From: CBDHFQ01 sp965262565
GTDB lineage: Bacteria; Bacteroidota; Bacteroidia; J057
Direction: 5' to 3'
Length of the DNA stretch: 22,042 nucleotides
NCBI GenBank assembly: GCA_965262565.1
Contig: CBDHFQ010000014.1
Span: 1-22,042, forward strand
The notes below the pieces were generated by a model. That model was not told where the DNA came from, searched no databases, and saw only the letters and a program-made list of their open reading frames with translations. Both the position numbers and the translations under genes were made by a program. Positions 16,128-22,042 of the stretch are shown here, piece by piece (position 1 is the first letter of the stretch; each line of letters starts with the position of its first letter).

Positions 16128-16191
16128 GATAAAAAACGATAAGAAAATTATGGGCGTTTTCTGCTGTTCTCGATTCAGTAAAGGCGTATTA

Positions 16192-16575
16192 TTATTTAGG
16201 AAACGGAATGATTAATTCTTGTCCGGGATGTATCATATTAGGATCATTTAGTTGATCTCTATTCGCTTCAAAGATCTGATTGTAAAGCATGGGATCTTTA
16301 AAGTAGTGTTTAGCGATAATACTAAGAGATTCTCCCTTTTCTACAACGTGCTTATGATAAAATTCTGAATGTGAGACTTTAATATCCGCTTCTAGGTCAA
16401 CAGGATTTTCTCCTCCGATTTCCTTAATCTTGTCCCACATTTTATCTTTATCATACTGAGTTTCTGTGACACCACCAATTTTTAGCTTACCTTCTTCTTC
16501 CTTCACATAGCCATCCTTTACATTAAGCTTTTCTCCTAATTTTAATACTTCATCGTACTTATTTTGTAAAACCAT
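16192..16575 (-). CDS. LysM-domain protein resembling YgaU/Kbp
   Basis: A 127-residue protein without a signal peptide. The first 70 residues (YDEVLKLGEKLNVKDGYVKEEEGKLKIGGVTET) look like a BON-type small alpha/beta domain. From residue 77 a LysM domain follows: HVVEKGESLSIIAKHYFKDP, then YNQIFEANRDQL and MIHPGQELIIPFPK to the end. This order and size match E. coli YgaU/Kbp, a cytosolic potassium-binding BON-LysM protein induced by osmotic stress. That role is plausible here but rests on overall resemblance. The gene has its own promoter box and converges with recN. Confidence 0.8.
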   Translation of the reverse strand: MVLQNKYDEVLKLGEKLNVKDGYVKEEEGKLKIGGVTETQYDKDKMWDKIKEIGGENPVDLEADIKVSHSEFYHKHVVEKGESLSIIAKHYFKDPMLYNQIFEANRDQLNDPNMIHPGQELIIPFPK

Positions 16576-16628
16576 AACTTTATTTTGTTTTAGGGTTTAT
16601 GATAACTAACGTGTAAAATAAAAAATAT

Positions 16629-16660
16629 CAAATCTAATACTAGCCTAGGAACCATGAAAT
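16629..16660 (-). promoter_or_regulatory. Candidate promoter of the LysM gene
   Basis: On the minus strand TAGATTTG (16636-16629) is an exact -7 box, and 19 bases upstream TTTC (16659-16656) takes the place of the -33 TTTG. The leader to the ATG would be about 47 bases. The -33 part lies over the first codons of the divergent fasciclin gene. Confidence 0.5.
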
Positions 16661-17619
16661 TTACTCACTTTCTTTATTCTTTTGTGCATCGCATAAGTAT
16701 ATCTTTATCGGTAGGTGTTGTGATCTTGATTTGCTTTACTTCCTGTTTGGATGATGATGATAATCCGGGTCCTCAGGAAAATGCTCTGCAAGTATTGGAA
16801 GCAGATGGAGATTTCTCTCTTTTTTTGAGTGCGATGGAACACGCAGAATTACTGGATCTACTTTCCCAATCACTAAGTATCACCGTATTTGCTCCGTCAA
16901 ATAGTGCATTTACTACCTTTCTCACGAGTGAAGGAGTAAGCGCTGCCGAAGAAATTCCGGTTGATGAGTTGACCCCTATTTTACTCTATCAGTTTCTGCC
17001 ATTTGGACTCAGATCTACGGACCTTCAAAGCGTTTATTACTTTTCTGCGAATAGATTTTCTCCTGATAGCGTAGCTGTGGTGATGCTCGCTAATATAACA
17101 CCGAATGCTATCGTATTTAATTCTCAGGCTACAGTTACCCAATCAGATATAGAGGCACAAAATGGATTTATCCATAAAACGGATGCTGTACTCACTCCAC
17201 CAAATGTATTAAGCATTATAGAAACGAATCCGAACTTCTCCATTCTGGAAGAGGCACTAACGATTACAGGGTTAGCAGATAGTCTTATTTCAACTTCGCC
17301 TAAAACCCTTTTTGCACCACCAGATGGAGCATTTGAGGATTTATTCAGCGAATTACCCGGGGTTAATGATATAGACGATTTTCCTGTGGCGGAGCTTGAA
17401 CGTATCATCAGGTTTCACATTGCGGAAGATAACTTTATATCCCAGGAATTATTTTTTAATGATTTAACTACTTTGCTGGAAGATAAAGAGTTGAGGGTAG
17501 AAAATACTGGTGGAGCAAATATTTCAGTTAATCTTCAGACAGCTATTATTTTGCCAGATGTCCAAGCCACTAATGGGATCATTCATGTGATAAATGACGT
17601 CCTGGACCCAGGGGACTAG
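16654..17619 (+). CDS. Fasciclin (FAS1) lipoprotein with two domains
   Basis: A 321-residue envelope protein. A hydrophobic signal (about residues 14-30) ends in the lipobox FTSC with Cys31, followed by LDDDDN. An acidic run just after the lipid-modified Cys resembles the surface-export signal of Bacteroidota lipoproteins, so exposure on the outer face is likely. Two FAS1 domains follow: about 42-175 (FSLFLSAMEHAELLDLL, ITVFAPSNSAF, GFIHKTDAVLTPP) and about 178-320 (FSILEEALTITGLADSL, KTLFAPPDGAFEDLF, GIIHVINDVLDP). FAS1 domains mediate adhesion to proteins, sugars or surfaces. There is no operon partner; it is divergent from the LysM gene and has a terminator-like hairpin behind it. Confidence 0.9.
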   Translation: MKFTHFLYSFVHRISISLSVGVVILICFTSCLDDDDNPGPQENALQVLEADGDFSLFLSAMEHAELLDLLSQSLSITVFAPSNSAFTTFLTSEGVSAAEEIPVDELTPILLYQFLPFGLRSTDLQSVYYFSANRFSPDSVAVVMLANITPNAIVFNSQATVTQSDIEAQNGFIHKTDAVLTPPNVLSIIETNPNFSILEEALTITGLADSLISTSPKTLFAPPDGAFEDLFSELPGVNDIDDFPVAELERIIRFHIAEDNFISQELFFNDLTTLLEDKELRVENTGGANISVNLQTAIILPDVQATNGIIHVINDVLDPGD

Positions 17620-17650
17620 ACGCACCCCACTCTGCTGACCCATATATATT

Positions 17651-17683
17651 GAGGATGGTTCTTCAGTAGCCATCCTCTGTTTG
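17651..17683 (+). terminator. Probable terminator after the fasciclin gene
   Basis: GAGGATGG (17651-17658) pairs perfectly with CCATCCTC (17670-17677) around an 11-base loop. The following TGTTTGC is only a poor T-run, so efficiency is uncertain. Confidence 0.5.
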
Positions 17684-17743
17684 CTCACCTTACTCAATAA
17701 TAGATTTTACTTAGCTCAGAAATGTGATCCTGTGGGAATAAGA

Positions 17744-18667
17744 TTAATGAATAACCAGATATTTATCCTCAGGTTGTGAACGGATAGCTTCCATCAAATC
17801 TACATTAAGAATTTCATGAGCATGAAGCTCGATTTTACTTGATAACTGGGTAGTGGGTAGATCATTGCAATCATTTCCAAAAGGCTCTTCTATTTCTACA
17901 GAAATGTATTCCAACCCAATAAGCGCATAAGCTACAAACATCGTCATAGGAATAGCATAATATCCACCTATTGGAACCAGAACGATAGGCAACAGCATAC
18001 AATATACCGAGATGAACAGTTTGATAAAGAAATTATAGGAAAAAGGGATAGGAGTCGCTTTAATTCTCTCACATGCACCTTGAATATTTAAAAAAGCCTG
18101 AAGTTCGGGTTGTATATTTCTCAACTGAAAACCATCGATAAAACCATCTTTATATAAGGTCTCAGCGCGGGAGTACATATCATTCACTATTTTGTTTGGC
18201 ACGTGTCTGATATGCAATATTTCATCCATAGTTTCAGAAGAATAGTGAGTAATAAGTTCATGATTTGAATGGTTTCTCAAGTGATCACTTAAGGCGTGAC
18301 CATAAGCAGCTATCGCATATGCATAAAACCTCCGATTAGTTTGATCATTTGGAGAAAGCATACCATTAAAAAGTACCGCCAGACCTCGGGTATGATTGAT
18401 CAAGGCTCCCCATTGTTTCCTGCCCTCCCAATACCTGTCATATGCTGTATTATTTCTAAACGCCATTAATAAACTGAGAAAAATACCCAAGAGGGAAAAT
18501 ACTGCGGTATCTATGTGAAAGGATATTTGAAAGTACTGATTACATATGGCTACCAGCAAAGCATAACATCCTACATACAAGACTGCCCTTATGGTTTTTC
18601 TAATAATGTAGCTTGAATTAAAATGAGTAATACCTTCCAGCCAATTTTTAGAATCATAATTTATCAT
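17744..18667 (-). CDS. Bestrophin-like (RFP-TM/YneE) anion channel
   Basis: A 307-residue inner-membrane protein. It has two N-terminal membrane segments (about 27-46 and 52-70), then FRNNTAYDRYWEGRKQWGALINHTRGL, the hallmark of bacterial bestrophins, a soluble helical middle, two more membrane segments (about 207-245), and GLEYISVEIEEPFGNDCNDLP, equivalent to the Asp/Glu-rich segment that forms the calcium clasp in animal bestrophins. Bacterial members form pentameric channels, reported to be anion- or cation-conducting depending on the protein, so ion selectivity cannot be given. It lies downstream of the ABC/beta-barrel operon on the same strand, 83 bases away, and could be read from it or from its own promoter. 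Confidence 0.9.
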   Translation of the reverse strand: MINYDSKNWLEGITHFNSSYIIRKTIRAVLYVGCYALLVAICNQYFQISFHIDTAVFSLLGIFLSLLMAFRNNTAYDRYWEGRKQWGALINHTRGLAVLFNGMLSPNDQTNRRFYAYAIAAYGHALSDHLRNHSNHELITHYSSETMDEILHIRHVPNKIVNDMYSRAETLYKDGFIDGFQLRNIQPELQAFLNIQGACERIKATPIPFSYNFFIKLFISVYCMLLPIVLVPIGGYYAIPMTMFVAYALIGLEYISVEIEEPFGNDCNDLPTTQLSSKIELHAHEILNVDLMEAIRSQPEDKYLVIH

Positions 18668-18750
18668 GGCAAATGGGATGTGTTATAGATGTTAAAAATA
18701 TGTTTCAAGTTACAAACTTTCATCGAGAATTATGTTGGGATCTTGCGCTT

Positions 18751-19962
18751 CTAATAGCTCCACTTTAGTCTAAAAAAAACTCCGCTTCCAGCATGTCCAT
18801 AGGTTTCATTAAGTTGTTGGAAGAGAATTTGGGCAATGAGGTCTAGATCCCAGTTTTCTTTAATGGAGTAAGTAAAGGTAGGGAAGATAATAGTGATGAG
18901 ATTTTCTGTACCAATGATAAAAGAAGGGCTGATACCTAGTAGGGGAGTTGCCTGCCAACTAGTCTGACTAAGAAAAGTGAAAGTAGAGGGAAATAGATTT
19001 CTTGCTGATGGAGGTTCTCCTACAATTCCTCCCTGAAGAGGAGTACCCGTATCTCCCTGGCTGTTGTATAACATGGCCAGGCTCATATACACGGTCCCCA
19101 GCTGATAATCTCCCATCAAAGAAAAGCTGGTGGCTGTTTGCCGATCTCCTCCATCCAGCGGAAAAAATAGAGAAGCTTCTCCTTTAAATCCTGCCTGATA
19201 TATATTACCTGCCCACCCCAGACCAATAGTAATATCGTCTTTTACATATCCACTGATCAGCTGAATATCATATCCTTTGGTATTAAATCTATACCTGAGC
19301 GCTGCGATGCTTTCATCCGCCTGTTTTCCAGGTGCATAAGCCAGTTCCCAGCTCGATAAAAAAGAAGGAAAGTATTGAATTCGAACAGCATCACTCCCTG
19401 GACGTTCCTCATAATCGAAGTCCAGGAAATTGAACGCATTGAAGATATCGTTGGGATTCCAGGCTAAGGTAATGCCCCAATTGATTCGCTGGCGCCCTAT
19501 GTTTACATCCCATTTATCTTTGGACCAACCTACAAAGGCTCTGTCAGCTATCGTATGCATCACAACGGAAGGTTCTTCTAACCAAAGAATGGAAAGATCT
19601 GTTAAACCATCATTCTGATCAATTAATTCGGCGAATGACGGGGTTAATCTTACTTCTTCACCATAAAAAAGTCTGTTCCTACATTCAAGGCCCACGGTCC
19701 AATGTGATGCAGGGTGCCACCTTAGATTTAATCTGTGGTGTATTAAGTGGTTGGTTGTCAGCTTTGGAGTAAGAAAGGGGCTGATAGAGGTATTTTGTAG
19801 ATATTTAATGTAGCCTGCTGTTGTAAACTTGGGACTGCTTTGATCAGAAATATCAGACTGTCCATGCATCTTTGGAAGAATAACGAATAAGCCCAGGATG
19901 TATATTGGGATAAAGAATTGCTTATTGATCGTTTGGAAGAAATAACCATCCGAAAAACACAT
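18751..19962 (-). CDS. Outer-membrane beta-barrel protein of an ABC export operon
   Basis: A 403-residue exported protein. A hydrophobic signal (about residues 16-31, PIYILGLFVILPKMHGQ) is followed by alternating amphipathic strands and a C-terminal strand ending RLKWSY, typical of outer-membrane barrels. WDVNIGRQRINWGITLAWNPNDIFN followed by FDYEERPGSDAVRIQYFPS resembles the segment found in porin-like proteins of the DUF1302 type. I assign only a barrel, not a named family. It is last in an operon, 11 bases after the ATPase gene, so it is probably the outer-membrane partner or cargo of the transporter. The first 14 residues before the hydrophobic core are long; no alternative ATG exists before residue 32. 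Confidence 0.75.
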   Translation of the reverse strand: MCFSDGYFFQTINKQFFIPIYILGLFVILPKMHGQSDISDQSSPKFTTAGYIKYLQNTSISPFLTPKLTTNHLIHHRLNLRWHPASHWTVGLECRNRLFYGEEVRLTPSFAELIDQNDGLTDLSILWLEEPSVVMHTIADRAFVGWSKDKWDVNIGRQRINWGITLAWNPNDIFNAFNFLDFDYEERPGSDAVRIQYFPSFLSSWELAYAPGKQADESIAALRYRFNTKGYDIQLISGYVKDDITIGLGWAGNIYQAGFKGEASLFFPLDGGDRQTATSFSLMGDYQLGTVYMSLAMLYNSQGDTGTPLQGGIVGEPPSARNLFPSTFTFLSQTSWQATPLLGISPSFIIGTENLITIIFPTFTYSIKENWDLDLIAQILFQQLNETYGHAGSGVFFRLKWSY

Positions 19963-19973
19963 ATCAGTACCTC

Positions 19974-20672
19974 TTAATTTTGATGAATATCAGAGACGAT
20001 CTGTCCATCTTCCAGGGTGATGATCCTTCTGGCTCTTTCTATCACTCGGGAATCATGGGTGGAAAATATAAATGTGATATGTTCCTGCTGGTTTAGCTCC
20101 GCCATTATGTCTAATAGATTTGCTGTCGAGCGCGAGTCTAGATTAGCAGTAGGTTCATCGGCCAAGATAAAGGTAGGCTTAGGTGCTAAGGCACGAGCAA
20201 CAGCTACTCTTTGTTGTTGACCTCCTGATAATTGGGTAGGTTTTTTTTCGATTTGATCAGCTAAGCCCACAGCTTTTAAGAGACTTTCTACCCTAGCGTC
20301 TCTTTCTTGTTTAGATCTTCCCTGAAGGAGCATGACGAATTCAGTATTTTCTCTGGCAGTAAGTACTGGAATGAGATTATATGCCTGAAAAACGAATCCG
20401 ATATGTTGTAGTCGAAAGTCAATCAGTTGATTTTGGGTCAAGGTGGAGATATCCTGCCTGTTAACAATGACTTTTCCTTTAGTGGGTTGATCTAAGCCTC
20501 CAAGGATATTCAGTAAGGTAGTCTTTCCAGAACCAGAGGGTCCCACAATGGCGGTAAATTCTCCTTCTTTAATTTGTAGGTTCACTCCTCTGACCGCATG
20601 GACCGGCTCCACTCCTTCATAGGTTTTAAACAAATCTTTTGTTTCTATTACATTAATACTGGTGGAAATCAT
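19974..20672 (-). CDS. ABC transporter ATPase, LolD/MacB type
   Basis: A 232-residue cytosolic nucleotide-binding subunit. Walker A is GPSGSGKT (44-51), the Q-loop Gln96 is in FVFQAYNLIPVLTA, the signature LSGGQQQRVAVARAL begins at 148, Walker B is FILADEP (Asp172-Glu173), and the H-loop His206 is in STHD. VFQAYNLIPVLTARENT is typical of the LolD/FtsE/MacB group, which power mechanical transport from the inner membrane rather than channel import. It lies 20 bases after the permease gene and 11 before the barrel gene, so the three are one transcription unit. Only one permease is visible, so the transporter is probably built on a permease homodimer, or a second permease lies beyond the right edge. 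Confidence 0.93.
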   Translation of the reverse strand: MISTSINVIETKDLFKTYEGVEPVHAVRGVNLQIKEGEFTAIVGPSGSGKTTLLNILGGLDQPTKGKVIVNRQDISTLTQNQLIDFRLQHIGFVFQAYNLIPVLTARENTEFVMLLQGRSKQERDARVESLLKAVGLADQIEKKPTQLSGGQQQRVAVARALAPKPTFILADEPTANLDSRSTANLLDIMAELNQQEHITFIFSTHDSRVIERARRIITLEDGQIVSDIHQN

Positions 20673-20692
20673 AAGGTTTTCGGTTAGGGTAG

Positions 20693-21907
20693 TTAAATAT
20701 GGCGAATAGCTTCGACAGGTTTTAAGCTAAGTGCTTTGATGGCAGGATATATAGAAGCCAGAATAGCTGTTAAAATAACCATGACAGTTACTTCCAGATA
20801 ATAATTCGATGGTAAATTGAGATATACTATAGGATCTAACCCCAGGCTTTCTAAGCCTTCTGCAAAATTTCTTAAGTCAATGCCGGCATAACCGAAATAT
20901 TGAATGGTCAGGAAGCCGAGGACTATTCCCACAGGAGCCCCGATGAGGCATAGAAAGATCGTCTCAAGTAGGATCATGATAAATAATTTAGCTTTGTTCA
21001 TCCCAATGGCCATTAGCATGCCGAGCTCTCTGGTTCGTTCAAGAACTGCCATCAACATAGTATTGATAATGCCGAAAGCTAGTCCTAGCATGATGATAAA
21101 CATGAAGATTCGTAGGGTAGCATTGAAACTTTCTTCCATCAATCGTAAATCTGGTGCCAGATCAAAATAATCCTCTACTAAAAGGGACCCATAGGTTTCT
21201 TGCAGCTGTTGTTTCACTTCAGGAATTTGGGCCTTTTCATCTACTTTAATAGCTATTTCGTGTATTTGACCTTCCAATTGTAACAACCGTTGAAGGTCAT
21301 CGATATGTACAAAAACATGTGATTCATCGTATTTTGAATTGATGGATTTGTAAATGCCACTAACCCGAAAGGCTCCAGCGGCCAAATTACCGGAAGCATT
21401 TTGAAAAGTTAGGACGGTCTTCTTTTTGAGAGAAAGGCCTAATTTATCTGCTAATTTTTTTCCTATAACAATGGGATTGGCCCTGATTCCTGCTAAGAAT
21501 TTACCTTCAACTATTTGTTCATCTAAGCTAGAGATAGATTGCTCCATTTCTTTATCTACCCCCATAATAACTACACCCACTCCAGCTCTGGCTGAGGTGC
21601 ACATGCCATTTGCTTTGATCCTTGTGCTGATCGATTGAATATTGGGCATTTGTTGAAGAACTTGTAGAACGGGATAGCTTTGAGGAATGGTATCCTTAAC
21701 TTTTTGATCTTCAGGGAATTGGGGATGATGGATTTGGATATGAGATAGTTGTGTATCTATCATATGTTGAGCTCTTTGTTCACTGATACCGAAGGAATAA
21801 GAAATAAGGCTCAAGCCTGCCCAAAGCCCCAGAGCGATCGCGCAAATAACTGTTAAACTTCTTGCTCGATTACGCCAAACATTTCTCCATGCAATTTGAA
21901 ATATCAT
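20693..21907 (-). CDS. ABC transporter permease, FtsX/LolC type
   Basis: A 404-residue inner-membrane protein with the four-helix MacB/LolC layout: one N-terminal helix (about 17-39, SLTVICAIALGLWAGLSLIS), a periplasmic MacB_PCD domain up to about residue 260, and three C-terminal helices (about 272-293, 313-345, 373-390). The FtsX core reads LMAVLERTRELGMLMAIGMNKAKLF, and the end is SLKPVEAIRHI. With the downstream ATPase it forms a transporter of the LolCDE/MacB class, which handles lipoproteins, peptides or other envelope cargo from the outer leaflet of the inner membrane. Cargo cannot be read. It is the first complete gene of the operon; a short open frame ends ten bases upstream. Confidence 0.92.
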   Translation of the reverse strand: MIFQIAWRNVWRNRARSLTVICAIALGLWAGLSLISYSFGISEQRAQHMIDTQLSHIQIHHPQFPEDQKVKDTIPQSYPVLQVLQQMPNIQSISTRIKANGMCTSARAGVGVVIMGVDKEMEQSISSLDEQIVEGKFLAGIRANPIVIGKKLADKLGLSLKKKTVLTFQNASGNLAAGAFRVSGIYKSINSKYDESHVFVHIDDLQRLLQLEGQIHEIAIKVDEKAQIPEVKQQLQETYGSLLVEDYFDLAPDLRLMEESFNATLRIFMFIIMLGLAFGIINTMLMAVLERTRELGMLMAIGMNKAKLFIMILLETIFLCLIGAPVGIVLGFLTIQYFGYAGIDLRNFAEGLESLGLDPIVYLNLPSNYYLEVTVMVILTAILASIYPAIKALSLKPVEAIRHI

Positions 21908-21917
21908 GATTTGTTAG

Positions 21918-22042
21918 TTAGCTCTCAGCGTGAACAACTGATATTAAAATAGGACGAAATATCTCTATCTGTGTCATATCGCTGAAAGTGTTGTTCCGGA
22001 ATGATATAGGTTTTGTTCTTAACATTTGATCAATAAATAAGG
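21918..22042 (-). CDS. Possible 3' end of an upstream operon gene (5' end outside window)
   Basis: One minus-strand frame is open from the right edge through 40 codons to a TAA at 21920-21918, ten bases before the permease ATG. The other two minus-strand frames stop within 30 bases of the edge. The gap matches the tight 11- and 20-base gaps of the operon. The visible residues, ending IEIFRPILISVVHAES, match no family I know. An ATG at 22025 could instead make it a 35-residue frame. Forty open codons can occur by chance in such AT-rich DNA. Confidence 0.3.
   Translation of the reverse strand, partial: LFIDQMLRTKPISFRNNTFSDMTQIEIFRPILISVVHAES

Noticed and set aside
16132..16160. Terminator for recN from AAAACG and CGTTTT
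   Set aside because: Six weak pairs around a loop of about 16 bases with no T-run; not convincing.
21926..21996. Inverted repeat (GAACAAC/GTTGTTC and CAGC/GCTG) upstream of the permease gene
   Set aside because: The two pairs are in the wrong order to nest, so they do not form one hairpin; short matches of this size are expected by chance.
1..22042. Mobile elements, CRISPR arrays, tRNA or rRNA genes
   Set aside because: I looked in all gaps and at gene borders and found no transposase or integrase, no regularly spaced repeats and no tRNA-like or rRNA sequence.

Overview
The window looks like a chromosomal segment of a Bacteroidota bacterium, probably Cytophagales-like. The reasons are: AT-rich DNA with almost no Shine-Dalgarno sequences, several -7 boxes of the Bacteroidota type TAnnTTTG, a PadR regulator paired with a prefix-domain FtsX-type permease, a MORN/TonB-domain protein, and a lipoprotein whose lipobox cysteine is followed by an acidic run. 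There is no sign of phage, transposon, CRISPR, rRNA or tRNA. The phylum call is well supported; anything narrower is inference.

Layout. 1-419: 3' end of a YfcE/MJ0936-type metallophosphoesterase (+). 432-3451: padR-like regulator and large permease (-), overlapping by 4 nt and preceded by two identical 18-bp repeats. 3572-4369: MORN/TonB-domain protein (-). 4370-4817: no gene seen. 4818-6257: PLP-dependent amino-acid decarboxylase (-), preceded at 6301-6427 by a possible 25-residue leader ORF whose stop codon lies inside an intrinsic terminator hairpin. 6710-7696: manA (+), ending in a clear terminator. 8106-10387: Tat-type lipoprotein small subunit plus GMC flavoprotein with a C-x5-C-x3-C cluster motif (+), ending in a strong terminator. 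10441-11601: secreted zinc phospholipase C/S1-P1 nuclease-like enzyme (-). 11729-12777: clpS and aat (+), two parts of the N-degron pathway. 12881-14278: dihydrolipoyl dehydrogenase (-), divergent from recN (14424-16127, +). 16192-16575: LysM protein resembling YgaU/Kbp (-), divergent from a two-domain fasciclin lipoprotein (16654-17619, +). 17744-18667: bestrophin-like channel (-). 18751-21907: a three-gene operon on the minus strand, read as FtsX/LolC-type permease, LolD/MacB-type ATPase, outer-membrane beta-barrel. An open frame running off the right edge may be the tail of a fourth gene.

How the genes work together. Four groups are functional units: PadR with its permease; the two-subunit periplasmic dehydrogenase; ClpS with Aat (tagging and delivery of N-degron substrates); and the ABC transporter with its outer-membrane partner. 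The rest are single housekeeping or envelope genes. The most unusual item is the leader peptide and terminator arrangement in front of the decarboxylase. Its geometry resembles inducible arrest-peptide control such as TnaC (tryptophanase) and SpeFL (ornithine decarboxylase), but with an intrinsic terminator.
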